A stretch of 64,000 nt of DNA from Billgrantia campisalis (GTDB taxonomy: Bacteria; Pseudomonadota; Gammaproteobacteria; Pseudomonadales; Halomonadaceae), in the NCBI RefSeq assembly GCF_022341425.1, contig NZ_JABFUC010000003.1, positions 291,021 to 355,020 on the forward strand, written 5' to 3'. The notes below the pieces were generated by a model. It was not told the DNA's origin, ran no database searches, and saw nothing but the letters and a program-made list of their open reading frames with translations. The position numbers and the translations under genes are program-made. How positions within the stretch are numbered: the first letter of the stretch is position 1; each line of letters begins with the position of its first letter. Positions 17,872 through 27,126 of the stretch are shown piece after piece.

Positions 17872-19403
17872 GGGCTCTCCTCCAGATCGACGATCTCCAG
17901 GCGGTAGTCACGACCGCTGAGCTCCCCGGCGTCGGTGCGCAGGGTCGCGGTGGTCTCTGGTCCCAGGGGCGCCAGGGTGATGCGCAGGCTACCATCGCCG
18001 GTGGTGGTGGTCACCGCCGTGTCATCCCCGGGGCTTGCCGCCAACGCATCGCCGAGCAGGTTGAGCAACAGGCGAAAGGCGCCGTCGTCGAGCGTGCCCA
18101 GCTCGGAGAGCCGCTCGGCGCGACGCTCCACCAGCTGACGCCGGGCGGCCCGGGCCGCACTGGCTTCCTCGGCAAGCTGGCGGGCCAGCAGCTCGCGCTC
18201 CCGGGCGCGACTGCGCAGCTTGGGCGGCGCGCCGGGCTTCTGGTAGCTGCCGGTGGCGCGCAGCCGTGCCTGTACCTGCAGGCCCGGCGCTTCGGCCCAG
18301 GGTGTGGTGGCCGGTACCGGCGTCTGCTGCCACTGCTCGGCGGTCTCGGCGTCGATCACCAGGTGGCGGGCCGGCGTCAGGCCGAAGGCGGTGCGCCACA
18401 GGCGGTGGGCCTCGCCGTCGTTGTCACACTCCAGGAACCAGCGCGCCAGGGTGCGGAAGTCCGCCGAGCGGTCGCTGCGCGCCATGCGCCGCTCGTTGAG
18501 GCGGCCGACCATCTCCAGCAGCTGGGTCACGGCGCGCCGGGCGCTGCTGCGCAGCAGCCGGGCCTGGGCCTGGCGCCCCGGCTGGTCGAGGAACCAGGCG
18601 CGCAGCCCCTCCCAGTGGCCGTGCCAGCGCCGCCACGCCTCGGCGAAGGCCTGGGCGCGCTCCTCGTCGTCCGGGGACTCGCCCGGGGCCAGGTCGGTGA
18701 GTTCGCGCTCGGCGGCCTGACGCAGCAGTCGGGCCACCGGCGCTTCTGCATCGCCGTCGCCATCCAGGGCGCGGATCAGCTCGGCGATCTCGCCGGAGGC
18801 GGTGGTCAGGTCGCCGAGGAAGCGCTCGATATAGCCGATCACCCGCTCCTTGTAGAGCAAGAAGGCGTCGGCATCGCTGCCCTGCCCCTCCAGGGTGCGG
18901 TTCAGCCCGGTCATGAAGGCCCGAGCATTCTCGGCCAGGTCGGCGAAGACCCCGGCCAGGTCGCGCAGCAGTAGCTGACTCTCGGTAGCCGAGGGCGCGT
19001 CGCTCTGGGCCAGGGTCAGCAGGGCGCGTAGGCGGGTGCGGATATCCTCCAGCGCCACGCTCTGCAGGGCGCCGCGCCGCCCCAGTTCCTGCTCGAAGGT
19101 GGCCAATGCCGCCTCCACCGCCTCGCCCTGGCGGGTGATCTGATAGACGTAGAGGGCGCGATAGTAGTCCTCCACGCTGGTCACCCGGGCATTGTCGCGC
19201 TCGGCGTCCAGGTTGCCCCAGGTCACCAGCTGGGTCAGGGCCGCCTGCACGGTGGCAAGCTCCGGCTCGCCTACCTGCTGCTGCACATCCTCCGGGCGCA
19301 GATGCACCAGAAAGTGGGACTTCGCCTCCACGAAGGCGCGCATCACCCGGCGGTAGAGGTCGGCCTTCTCGGCGGTGACATAGCTGAAGGGGGTATAGTC
19401 CAA
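17859..19403 (-). CDS. jetA: Wadjet-type JetA-like subunit (DUF2397/TIGR02677)
   Basis: 514 residues, the kleisin-like subunit by analogy with MukF. The N-terminus MDYTPFSYVTAEKADLYRRV followed by FLVHLRPEDV is diagnostic of DUF2397. Helical and Arg/Ala-rich stretches follow. The start is a TTG at 19403: an in-frame TAA lies four codons upstream, no ATG fits, and GGAG stands six bases away. It follows the small XRE gene by only 12 bases, so it appears to be transcribed from the HipA/XRE promoter. This arrangement is discussed as a finding. I recall this Wadjet class being labelled type II, but I am not certain of that label. Confidence 0.86.
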   Translation of the reverse strand: MDYTPFSYVTAEKADLYRRVMRAFVEAKSHFLVHLRPEDVQQQVGEPELATVQAALTQLVTWGNLDAERDNARVTSVEDYYRALYVYQITRQGEAVEAALATFEQELGRRGALQSVALEDIRTRLRALLTLAQSDAPSATESQLLLRDLAGVFADLAENARAFMTGLNRTLEGQGSDADAFLLYKERVIGYIERFLGDLTTASGEIAELIRALDGDGDAEAPVARLLRQAAERELTDLAPGESPDDEERAQAFAEAWRRWHGHWEGLRAWFLDQPGRQAQARLLRSSARRAVTQLLEMVGRLNERRMARSDRSADFRTLARWFLECDNDGEAHRLWRTAFGLTPARHLVIDAETAEQWQQTPVPATTPWAEAPGLQVQARLRATGSYQKPGAPPKLRSRARERELLARQLAEEASAARAARRQLVERRAERLSELGTLDDGAFRLLLNLLGDALAASPGDDTAVTTTTGDGSLRITLAPLGPETTATLRTDAGELSGRDYRLEIVDLEESPWTS

Positions 19404-19415
19404 GCTGGCTCCGGT

Positions 19416-19721
19416 TTATTCGATGGGTATCAGCGCCTGCTTCAGCAGGCTCCTCTTGCGTGGCACCAGACTCACCTCCAGGCCCAGCGGCTTGAAGGCA
19501 CGGTTCATGACCTCCAGGGTGACGCTGCCCGTGTCCCTCTCAAGGTCGGAAAGGGTGCGACGGCTGATGCCGACCATTTCGGCATAGCGTGTTTGAGAGA
19601 GCCCCAGCACATCGCGCCTCAGCGACCTCAATAGCTGGCCTTCGGTCAGGTCGCCGGCGTAGAGCTTGCGGAGCAGGGCCACCAGCGCCGCTTCGGGATC
19701 ATCGGGGTAGCGGGATCTCAT
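19416..19721 (-). CDS. Small XRE-family HTH regulator, HipB-like antitoxin
   Basis: 101 residues. A Cro/C1-type helix-turn-helix is visible at about residues 38-75: LGLSQTRYAEMVGISRRTLS followed by DLERDTGSVTLEVMNRAFKPLG. The N-terminal ~35 residues are charged and helical. The gene overlaps the stop of the HipA-like gene by four bases (ATGA), the coupling expected of a toxin-antitoxin pair, though here the toxin-like gene comes first whereas hipB usually precedes hipA. It probably binds the repeats in the upstream promoter and represses the operon. A role in controlling jetABCD is inferred from the 12-base gap to jetA. Confidence 0.8.
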   Translation of the reverse strand: MRSRYPDDPEAALVALLRKLYAGDLTEGQLLRSLRRDVLGLSQTRYAEMVGISRRTLSDLERDTGSVTLEVMNRAFKPLGLEVSLVPRKRSLLKQALIPIE

Positions 19722-21064
19722 AGCAGGCCCCAGCGGCGCAGCCGCTCATCCAGGGAGCGAAGCCCCACGGCAGGCATATCGAGAATACGCGCCGGCACGC
19801 CTCTCGCCGCCAGTCGCTCATCCAACCCCTCCAGCGCGACAGCAAGCTGCCGCAGCTCTGCCAGGAGTCGATCGGGCTCCGCCAGGTCGCCAAGGGAGTC
19901 CGCAATGGCGACCCAGTCGAACTCACCGCCTACCTCTAGCGGCGCTCCCCACTGGGTGGTGCGGGTCACCCCTTCTGGATCCGCTTTCATCGGGGCAAAG
20001 TCATAGACCGGCGAGAGCCAGCTACCCTCCGGCCGCTTGAGCAGCGCCGAATTGCGGCCATGATTATCGGAGTTACCGAAGGCCACATTCAGCAGGTCGC
20101 GCCTGACCCATTCGATGACGAAGGCCTGAGCGTCGAAGACGGCGCCCAGCTCTCGCACCCGGTGCTGCCCTTCCATCAGACCAACCAGCCGGCGTAGCGT
20201 GTCCCCATGCTTGAGGAAACTGCCGGGCGCCGCCTCCATCAACGAATAAACCGACTCCAGGCCATAGTGAACCCAGGCGCCGTCGAGGTACTGCATATCG
20301 AAGCGGGGCAGCCACAGGGAGGGGTAACGCTCCCCCTCGACCAATCGCATATCGCTCGTCCCGATCGTATCGACACCCAGCGCCGCCAGCTCCTGGTAAT
20401 AGTGATACTCCGCGCGCAGGATATCGCAGTCATCGATGGAGCGCCGTCCACGCGGAAACTTCACCAACATCGGAATATCCGGCTGGTGACAGTCATCCTG
20501 CCAGGTGTCGATCCAGACCTCTTCGTCGCCGGAAAGGCGCAGCAGCAGCTTGGGAGCCTCACCGCCCGCTCCGGTGGCACCACCGCTGGCGGCCCCCATC
20601 TGCTGAGCATATTCCAGAAAGTCCGTATCTCGCTCCACTACGCTCCGCATGGCAAAGCGTCGCTCCCCCAGCACATCCTTGGCCGAGGGGTCGGGCACGG
20701 CTTCCTTGATCCGCAGGTTGCCTATCGGCGCGATGGTGCCACGGGCCAGCAGCTCGGTGTCCTGGTGCCCTTCCGGGAGATCCTGCAGCCCCAGGTAGTT
20801 GACCCAGAAGCGGCGGCTGGCGCCTGCCGGCATGATGTCTTCCAGAAAGCCGAACCAGCGCGGTGACTCGTGGGTCAGCATCAGCTCCACCGGAAGCAGC
20901 ATGCTGCAGGCGTGCAGGTCATCCCGAAACATCCGGTCGAGGGCGTAGTCAGGTGAATAACGCAGACGTGAGGTGCCTCGCACACCACGCTCAGGTTCCG
21001 GCAGTGTCAGCTCGGCCGCATCGCGCCAGGCTTGGTCGAAATGAATCTGTATCGTCAGTACCAA
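19718..21064 (-). CDS. HipA-family Ser/Thr kinase (toxin-like)
   Basis: 448 residues with this start. HipA kinases phosphorylate aminoacyl-tRNA synthetases such as GltX or related targets; the target here is unknown. The fold is recognisable from GGEAPKLLLRL (about 168-177), the putative ATP-binding Lys in LVKFPRG (about 202), the catalytic loop FGNSDNHGRN (329-338, Asp333) and the metal-binding YDFAPM (about 354-359). All active-site residues seem present. The frame is open upstream, but the TTG at 21064 is chosen because AGGAGG stands five bases before it. The AT-rich upstream region carries repeat motifs. The gene is preceded by a strong terminator of cysS, so it starts its own transcription unit. 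Confidence 0.85.
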   Translation of the reverse strand: MVLTIQIHFDQAWRDAAELTLPEPERGVRGTSRLRYSPDYALDRMFRDDLHACSMLLPVELMLTHESPRWFGFLEDIMPAGASRRFWVNYLGLQDLPEGHQDTELLARGTIAPIGNLRIKEAVPDPSAKDVLGERRFAMRSVVERDTDFLEYAQQMGAASGGATGAGGEAPKLLLRLSGDEEVWIDTWQDDCHQPDIPMLVKFPRGRRSIDDCDILRAEYHYYQELAALGVDTIGTSDMRLVEGERYPSLWLPRFDMQYLDGAWVHYGLESVYSLMEAAPGSFLKHGDTLRRLVGLMEGQHRVRELGAVFDAQAFVIEWVRRDLLNVAFGNSDNHGRNSALLKRPEGSWLSPVYDFAPMKADPEGVTRTTQWGAPLEVGGEFDWVAIADSLGDLAEPDRLLAELRQLAVALEGLDERLAARGVPARILDMPAVGLRSLDERLRRWGLL

Positions 21065-21083
21065 GACACCCTCCTGCGCAAAA

Positions 21084-21163
21084 TTATGCTCATAAATGGC
21101 AGTGCAACGCATTTTTGAGCAGTATGACTCACAGTCTATTCGATAGACAGGATATTTGAGCAG
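21084..21163 (-). promoter_or_regulatory. Operator-like repeats in the hipA-XRE-jet promoter region
   Basis: This AT-rich stretch between the hipA start and the cysS terminator holds several repeats: TTATGCTCATAA (21084-21095), a palindrome with a two-base centre; two direct copies of TTTGAGCAG (21114-21122 and 21155-21163) set 41 bases apart; and GTCTATTCGATAGAC (21134-21148), with six-base arms and a three-base spacer. Such clusters are typical of autoregulated toxin-antitoxin promoters. I could not fix a single confident -35/-10 pair. Confidence 0.5.
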
Positions 21164-21200
21164 AAATATGCACACCCAATCCAGCAGGCCGCTCAGCAAA

Positions 21201-21232
21201 ACGCCCGGCACACCTTGCGGTGGGCCGGGCGT
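21201..21232 (-). terminator. Rho-independent terminator of cysS
   Basis: On the minus strand a near-perfect hairpin has arms ACGCCCGGC (outer) and CACC (inner), with one mismatched base in the middle and a four-base loop. It is followed by TTTT. It separates cysS from the hipA-jet operon. Confidence 0.8.
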
Positions 21233-21253
21233 CTGCCAGCTGGCGGCGCGGAG

Positions 21254-22648
21254 CTACCCCTCGGGCTTCTCGTACACCCAGGCGGTACCCTCGCGGGAGT
21301 CCTTGAGGATGATCCCGAGCGCGGCGAGCTCGTCGCGGATCGCATCGGCGGCGGCGAAGTCCTTGGCCTGCTTGGCCGCGGCGCGGGCAGCGATGCGCGC
21401 CTCGATCTCGGACTCGGCCAGCGGCAGTTCGCCGGCCCCCCCCTTGAGGAAGGTGGAGGGATCCTGCTGCAGCAGTCCCAGCACGCCCCCCAGGTGGCGA
21501 AGCTCGGCGGCGAGCGCCGGGGCCTGTTCCGGCGCCTCCTTCTTGGCACGGTTGAGCTCGCGGGCCAGCTCGAAGAGCACCGAGAGCGCTTCCGGCGTGT
21601 TGAAGTCGTCGTCCATGGCCACGGTGAAGCGCTCGGCGAAGCGGGCATCGATGGCGCCCTCCCTGGGCGCAACGTCCGCCAGCGCATTATAGAAACGCTC
21701 CAGCGACTTGCGCGCCTCGGCAAGCGACTCCGGGGCGTAGTTGATGGGGCTGCGATAGTGGCTGGCCACCAGCAGATAGCGCACCACCTCCGGGTCATGG
21801 TGCTCGAGCACCTCCCGGATGGTGAAGAAGTTGCCCAGCGACTTGGACATCTTCTCCTGGTTGACCCGCACCGCCCCGGCATGCATCCAGGTGTTGACGT
21901 AGGTCTTGCCGGTGGCCGCCTCCGACTGGGCGATCTCGTTCTCATGGTGGGGGAAGGTCAGATCCGGCCCGCCGCCGTGGATGTCGAAGGTCTCACCCAG
22001 ACAGCAGGTGGACATGGCCGAGCACTCGATATGCCAGCCGGGACGCCCATCGCCCCAGGGCGACGGCCAGTGGCTCGCCTCCCCGGGCTTGGCCGCCTTC
22101 CACAGCACGAAGTCCAGGGGGTCCTCCTTGTGCTCATCCACCTCGACCCGAGCGCCGGAACGCATCTCATCGGGGTCGCGGTTATTGAGCTTGCCGTAGC
22201 CTTCGAACTTGCGCACCCGGTAGTAGACGTCGCCGTTGTCCGCCGCGTAGGCATAGCCCTTGGTGATCAGTGTCTCGATCATCCTGATGATCTCACCGAT
22301 ATGGCCGGTGGCACGGGGCTCGTGGTCGGGCCGCAGCACGGAGAGGCGCGCCTCATCCTCGTGCATGGCGGCGATCATGCGCTCGGTCAGCGAGTCGATC
22401 GGCTCACCGTTCTCCTCGGCGCGCCTGAGGATCTTGTCGTCGATGTCGGTGATATTGCGCACGTAGGTGACGTCATAGCCGCGCTGCCGCAGATAGCGGG
22501 TAATAACGTCGAACGCCACCATCACCCGGGCGTGACCCAGATGGCAGTAGTCATAGACGGTCATGCCGCAGACGTACATGCGCACCTTGCCCGGCTCGAT
22601 GGGCGTGAAGGCTTCCTTGCGACGGGTCAGCGTATTGTAGATCTGCAT
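21254..22648 (-). CDS. cysS: Cysteinyl-tRNA synthetase
   Basis: 464 residues. It charges tRNA-Cys with cysteine. The class I signatures are HLGHARVMV (a HIGH variant, about 37-45) and KMSKSLGN (about 265), and the zinc-binding Cys in [13 protein letters not shown] is present near the N-terminus. The ATG at 22648 is one base before the glnS stop region (glnS ends at 22650), so the pair is probably an operon. A strong terminator follows. Length and content match the standard enzyme. Confidence 0.97.
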   Translation of the reverse strand: MQIYNTLTRRKEAFTPIEPGKVRMYVCGMTVYDYCHLGHARVMVAFDVITRYLRQRGYDVTYVRNITDIDDKILRRAEENGEPIDSLTERMIAAMHEDEARLSVLRPDHEPRATGHIGEIIRMIETLITKGYAYAADNGDVYYRVRKFEGYGKLNNRDPDEMRSGARVEVDEHKEDPLDFVLWKAAKPGEASHWPSPWGDGRPGWHIECSAMSTCCLGETFDIHGGGPDLTFPHHENEIAQSEAATGKTYVNTWMHAGAVRVNQEKMSKSLGNFFTIREVLEHHDPEVVRYLLVASHYRSPINYAPESLAEARKSLERFYNALADVAPREGAIDARFAERFTVAMDDDFNTPEALSVLFELARELNRAKKEAPEQAPALAAELRHLGGVLGLLQQDPSTFLKGGAGELPLAESEIEARIAARAAAKQAKDFAAADAIRDELAALGIILKDSREGTAWVYEKPEG

Positions 22649-22649
22649 A

Positions 22650-24347
22650 TCAGCCCTTCTTTTGATCGTGCGCTTTCTTCTGGATCTTCGCCCAACTGTC
22701 CTTGAGCCCCACGGTGCGATTGAACACCAGCCGGCCCTCGCGACAGGCGTGACGGTCGGCGCAGAAGTAGCCGACCCGCTCGAACTGGAAGCGGCTTTCC
22801 GGCGTGACCTCGGCCAGGCTCGGCTCGCCGATGGCCTGGCAGACCACCAGCGAGTCGGGATTGAGGTGGTCGAGGAAGTCGGCGTCCTTGTCCTTGTCCG
22901 GCTGCTCCACCTGGAAGAGATTGTCGTAGAGGCGCACTTCCATGGGCACGCCGTGCGTGGCGCTGACCCAGTGGATCACCCCCTTCACCTTGCGGCCTTC
23001 GGGGTTCTTGCCCAGGGTGTCGAAGTCCACCGAGCAGCGCAGCTCCACGACCTCTCCGGCGTCGTTCTTGACCACCTCGTCACAGCGGATCACGTAGCTG
23101 TTGCGCAGGCGCACCTCCTTGCCGGGGGCCAGGCGGAAGAACTTCTTGGGCGGCTCCTCCATGAAGTCGTCCTGGTCGATATAGAGCTCCCGGGTAAAGG
23201 GGATCCGGCGCACGCCCAGATCATCCCGGGCCGGATGCCCCGGCACCTCATAGACCTCTTCCTGCCCCTCCGGCACATTGGTCAGCACCACCTTCAAGGG
23301 CTTGAGTACCGCCATGGCCCGGGGCGCATTGTCTTCCAGGTCGGCGCGGATCGCATGGTAGAGCATGGCGATATCCACCAGCCCGCCGTCGGCCCGGGTC
23401 ACCCCAATCATCTCGCAGAACCGGCGAATCGAGGCCGGCGTGTAGCCGCGGCGACGCATCCCGGAGATAGTCGGCAGGCGCGGGTCGTCCCAGCCGTCGA
23501 CGATGCCCTCATCCACCAGCAGCTTGAGCTTGCGCTTGGAGGTCAGGGTGTAGTTGAGGTTGAGCCGCGCGAACTCGATCTGGCGCGGCTTTGCCGGCAC
23601 CGGCAGGTTATCCAGGAACCACTCGTAGAGGGGGCGATGATCCTCGAACTCCAGGGTACAGATGGAGTGAGTGATGCCCTCGATGGCGTCGGACTGTCCG
23701 TGGGTGAAGTCGTAGGACGGATAGATCTTCCACTTGTCGCCGGTCTGGTGGTGATGGGCGTGGCGGATCCGATAGAGGATCGGATCGCGCAGATTGATGT
23801 TGGGCGAGGCCATGTCGATCCTCGCCCGCAGTACCTTTTCGCCCTCGGCGAACTCGCCTGCGCGCATGCGCTCGAGCAGGTCGAGGTTCTCCTCCACGCC
23901 GCGCTCTCGGTAAGGACTCGGCCGCCCCGGCTCGGTCAGGGTGCCGCGATACTCGCGCATCTCCTCGGGCGAGAGGTCGTCGACATAGGCCTTGCCCTCG
24001 CGCACCAGATGCTGAGCCCAGGCGTAGAGCTGGTCGAAGTAGTCCGAGGCGTGACGCACCGGCCCGGCCCACTGGAAGCCCAGCCACTCCACGTCCTCCT
24101 TGATGGCGTCGATGTAGGCCTGCTCCTCCTTGGCCGGGTTGGTATCGTCGAAGCGCAGGTGACAGTCACCACCGAACTGCTCGGCCAGGCCGAAGTTGAG
24201 ACAGATCGACTTGGCGTGGCCGATATGCAGGAAGCCGTTGGGCTCCGGCGGGAAGCGAGTCACGATCTTGCCGGTGCGGCCGGCCTCGATCTCCTCGCGG
24301 ATCTGGTTACGGATGAAATTCGGCGCGCTGGTGGTGTCGGTGGTCAT
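22650..24347 (-). CDS. glnS: Glutaminyl-tRNA synthetase
   Basis: 565 residues from the ATG at 24347 ([16 protein letters not shown]); the open frame extends upstream but that part looks like noncoding DNA. Class I HIGH occurs as [18 protein letters not shown] (about 34-51) and the KMSKS-like motif as [11 protein letters not shown]. It attaches glutamine to tRNA-Gln. It precedes cysS with almost no gap. The 331-base region upstream separates it from divergent ppiB and contains a structured element described separately. Confidence 0.96.
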   Translation of the reverse strand: MTTDTTSAPNFIRNQIREEIEAGRTGKIVTRFPPEPNGFLHIGHAKSICLNFGLAEQFGGDCHLRFDDTNPAKEEQAYIDAIKEDVEWLGFQWAGPVRHASDYFDQLYAWAQHLVREGKAYVDDLSPEEMREYRGTLTEPGRPSPYRERGVEENLDLLERMRAGEFAEGEKVLRARIDMASPNINLRDPILYRIRHAHHHQTGDKWKIYPSYDFTHGQSDAIEGITHSICTLEFEDHRPLYEWFLDNLPVPAKPRQIEFARLNLNYTLTSKRKLKLLVDEGIVDGWDDPRLPTISGMRRRGYTPASIRRFCEMIGVTRADGGLVDIAMLYHAIRADLEDNAPRAMAVLKPLKVVLTNVPEGQEEVYEVPGHPARDDLGVRRIPFTRELYIDQDDFMEEPPKKFFRLAPGKEVRLRNSYVIRCDEVVKNDAGEVVELRCSVDFDTLGKNPEGRKVKGVIHWVSATHGVPMEVRLYDNLFQVEQPDKDKDADFLDHLNPDSLVVCQAIGEPSLAEVTPESRFQFERVGYFCADRHACREGRLVFNRTVGLKDSWAKIQKKAHDQKKG

Positions 24348-24448
24348 GGTTGGAAAAACAACCTCTGGTTGAAGGTGCGGGCCTGGCGGCGAGCGTTGGC
24401 GACTTCCAGGGCTAACGGAGTTGCCCACAGCGAGGGGCGCCGGGGGCA

Positions 24449-24525
24449 GGCCGGAGAGGAGGTCCTACGCCAGGGATGGCGTCGGTAGCGCCCAGGGAGG
24501 GGTTCACAGCGCCTCCTCGCAGGCC
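24449..24525. repeat. Structured intergenic element between glnS and ppiB
   Basis: Two arms, 24449-24462 and 24512-24525, can pair: GGCC with GGCC and GAGGAGG with CCTCCTC, around a three-base internal loop. Inside lies a small perfect hairpin CGCCA-GGGA-TGGCG (24468-24481), followed by GGGAGGGGTTCACAGCG. The layout resembles intergenic repeats I recall from Halomonas and Marinobacter genomes, but no second copy was seen in this window. The rest of the 24348-24678 gap shows no gene. Confidence 0.45.
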
Positions 24526-24678
24526 TGCCGCCGGATAAGCCCCGAGCGATGCCGCTGTCTGCGATAGCCCTGAACATCCCGGTGCTCGCTTCGCGCATCG
24601 AAGCAAAACCGCTATTATAGCGTCACGCCCACGGGCAACGCCAAGGCGTGACCCCCTTTACTGGACAGGAACTTATCG

Positions 24679-25176
24679 ATGATCGTTCTACAGACCAATT
24701 TCGGCGATATCGGCGTTGAGCTGAACCATGACAAGGCGCCCAAGACAGCCGCCAACTTCGAGCAGTACGTGCGCGATGGCTTCTATGACGACACCCTCTT
24801 CCACCGCGTCATCGACGGCTTCATGGTGCAGGGCGGCGGCTTCGATACCGATTTCAACCAGAAGCCCACCCGCGACCCCATCGAGAACGAGGCCGACAAC
24901 GGCCTGAAGAACACTACCGGCACCCTGGCCATGGCCCGCACCCAGGACCCCCACTCCGCCACCGCCCAGTTCTTCATCAACGTCGCCGACAACGACTTCC
25001 TGAACCACAGCGGCAAGTCCATCCAGGGCTGGGGCTACTGCGTGTTCGGCGAGGTAGTCGACGGCATGGAGGTGGTCGAGAAGATCAAGTCGGTGTCCAC
25101 CACCCGCCGCGGCATGCATGCCGATGTGCCCGCCGAGGACGTGGTCATCCAGAAGGCCTACGTCAAGGACGCTTGA
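24679..25176 (+). CDS. ppiB: Peptidyl-prolyl cis-trans isomerase B (cytosolic cyclophilin)
   Basis: 165 residues without a signal peptide. It catalyses proline isomerisation during folding. Cyclophilin landmarks are present: [15 protein letters not shown] (about 39-53), [17 protein letters not shown] (about 94-110) and [16 protein letters not shown]. The start at 24679 follows GGACAGGAAC. lpxH begins 84 bases downstream on the same strand, so the pair could be co-transcribed, as in some Gammaproteobacteria. Confidence 0.96.
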   Translation: MIVLQTNFGDIGVELNHDKAPKTAANFEQYVRDGFYDDTLFHRVIDGFMVQGGGFDTDFNQKPTRDPIENEADNGLKNTTGTLAMARTQDPHSATAQFFINVADNDFLNHSGKSIQGWGYCVFGEVVDGMEVVEKIKSVSTTRRGMHADVPAEDVVIQKAYVKDA

Positions 25177-25260
25177 TGGCCCACGCCCGAGACAGCGATG
25201 CCCGCCCCGGGCGGGCATCGTGTTCGCCACGCCTCGCCCGGACCAGGATCGACACCCCTC

Positions 25261-26022
25261 ATGACCACACTGCTGATTTCCGACCTGCACCTGCAACCCG
25301 ATGCCCCCGAGATCACTGAGGGCTTCTTGCGCTGGCTGCAGGAGCGCGCCCAGGGTGCCAACGCACTGTATATCCTTGGCGATCTGTTCGAAGCCTGGAT
25401 CGGCGACGACCTGCTCGATCTGGCCGAAAGCGACCCCACCGGCAATGCGCTCCTCGCAGCGCGTGTCGCCACGGCCCTCAAGCGACTCTCCGACAACGGC
25501 ACCGACATCTACCTGATGCACGGCAACCGCGACTTCCTGCTTGGCGAGCGCTTCGCCCGGGCCGCCGGCGCCCAGCTGCTGGCCGATCCGGCCGTGGTTG
25601 CCATCGATGGGCAATCGGTGCTGCTGATGCACGGCGACAGCCTCTGCACCCGCGATGAGGCCTACATGCGCTTTCGCGCCCAGGCGCGCCATCCGGCCTG
25701 GCAGCAGCAGGTCCTGGCGATGCCGATTCTCGAGCGCATCGCCCTGGCCAAGCAGCTTCGCGATCAATCCGGCGAGGCCACGTCCAACAAGGCCGACGAC
25801 ATCATGGACGTGACGCCGGACGAAGTGGTTCGCGTGATGCGCGAACACGGCGTCACCACGCTGATCCACGGGCATACGCATCGGCCGGCGGTGCACGAAC
25901 TCACCATCGACGAACGCCCCGCCACGCGGATGGTGCTGGGCGACTGGCGGCCCACGGAGGGCTGGGAGATCGTCGCCGACGAGGGCGGCCAGCCGCAGCT
26001 GAACCGTTTTCCCCTCAGCTAA
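25261..26022 (+). CDS. lpxH: UDP-2,3-diacylglucosamine diphosphatase
   Basis: 253 residues. It removes UMP from UDP-2,3-diacylglucosamine in lipid A synthesis, at the membrane surface. Metallophosphoesterase motifs are intact: SDLHL (D8, H10), LGDLFEAWIGDD (D41), GNRDFLL (N79), MHGDS (H114) and HGHTHRP (H195, H197). The ATG at 25261 gives the family length; the 21 in-frame codons upstream look noncoding. It converges on the COG0523 gene with 37 bases between stops. Confidence 0.94.
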   Translation: MTTLLISDLHLQPDAPEITEGFLRWLQERAQGANALYILGDLFEAWIGDDLLDLAESDPTGNALLAARVATALKRLSDNGTDIYLMHGNRDFLLGERFARAAGAQLLADPAVVAIDGQSVLLMHGDSLCTRDEAYMRFRAQARHPAWQQQVLAMPILERIALAKQLRDQSGEATSNKADDIMDVTPDEVVRVMREHGVTTLIHGHTHRPAVHELTIDERPATRMVLGDWRPTEGWEIVADEGGQPQLNRFPLS

Positions 26023-26059
26023 CCGAGCGCCCCCACGTCAGCACGGCCGTCGGCTCGAC

Positions 26060-27100
26060 TCACTCGGACGCTGGCGCCAGCCTGCAGGCGGCCAGCGCCG
26101 CTTCCAGCTCCGTGGCAGGCGGCAGGCGGGCGCTGTCGCCGATGATCTCCAGACGCGAGTCGCGACGCCAAACGCTGGAACTCAGGCTCACCGCGCCCTC
26201 GGCGCGGTTGTAGAGCTTCCAACCCGCCTCGGTATGCAGCACCCCCTTGATACGCAGCCCGGCAGGCAGGTCGCCGAGCAGCGCACTCAGCCGATCCAGA
26301 TCGAAACGATCCGCCGGATGCCAGCGCCAGCCCAGGGTGGCAAACCCCAGCGCAGCGCCGGCCTCGCGCTGTGGCCGTCCCGGCTCGGGTAGCGGCGACT
26401 CATCGCCCTCGGGCAGCCCCCCTTCCCCAACGTCGACGCGAAGCGCCGCATGGCGGTGATCGACAGCACCGCGCGGCGCACGGCTGGTATCGCTTGCCGT
26501 CAGCCGGGCCATCGGCAACGCACCGTGCGGGGCATCGACCACCCATTTGCGGCGCGGCCAGTGATCCAGTGCCCAGCGTCGGGCGGCGTCTCGCTTGTCA
26601 GCCGACACCAGGTCGGTCATGGTCAAGGCCACCGCATCGGCCATCGCCAGCTGATCACGAAAGGTCTCGTGCTCCAGGACGCGCGGATCGTCGAGGCGCC
26701 GCGGATCGAGCACCGCGATGATATCGCGAACCTCCAGCACCCCTTGGAACGCTTCGCCGCGCAGCACGTCGAGCAGCCCCGCCGGATGCCCCAGCCCGGA
26801 GGGCTCGATGATCACCCGATCGGGACGATGACGATGCAGCAGATTGACCAGCGAGGCCTGCATCACGAAGGCCAGCTGACAGCAGAGGCAGCCGCCGGGC
26901 AGCCCCTTCACCACCAGATCGCGGCGCTCGGCGAACATCGTCTGGTCGATGCCGACCTGGCCGAACTCGTTGATCACGATGGCCCAAGTCTCATGCGCCG
27001 GCTTCTGCTCGATCAATTGCCGGATCAGCGTACTCTTGCCACTGCCGAGAAAGCCGGTAATCAGATGAACGGGAATCGCTTCAAGCGGCGCATTGGCCAT
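26060..27100 (-). CDS. COG0523 (CobW/YjiA-type) GTP-dependent zinc metallochaperone
   Basis: 346 residues. The G3E GTPase motifs are Walker A GFLGSGKST (about 16-24), NEFGQVGID (about 44-52) and the metal-binding GGCLCCQ (about 69-75, CxCC). The base-recognition motif reads TMTDLVS where many members have NKxD, and this may weaken guanine specificity. A CobW C-terminal domain occupies about residues 240-330. A Zur-type palindrome lies 27 bases upstream of the start, which points to a Zur-regulated zinc allocation chaperone (ZigA/YeiR-like) rather than a cobalamin enzyme. Partner proteins are unknown. Confidence 0.85.
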   Translation of the reverse strand: MANAPLEAIPVHLITGFLGSGKSTLIRQLIEQKPAHETWAIVINEFGQVGIDQTMFAERRDLVVKGLPGGCLCCQLAFVMQASLVNLLHRHRPDRVIIEPSGLGHPAGLLDVLRGEAFQGVLEVRDIIAVLDPRRLDDPRVLEHETFRDQLAMADAVALTMTDLVSADKRDAARRWALDHWPRRKWVVDAPHGALPMARLTASDTSRAPRGAVDHRHAALRVDVGEGGLPEGDESPLPEPGRPQREAGAALGFATLGWRWHPADRFDLDRLSALLGDLPAGLRIKGVLHTEAGWKLYNRAEGAVSLSSSVWRRDSRLEIIGDSARLPPATELEAALAACRLAPASE

Positions 27101-27126
27101 GGACGTCAGCCCCCAAGAAAGAATTA

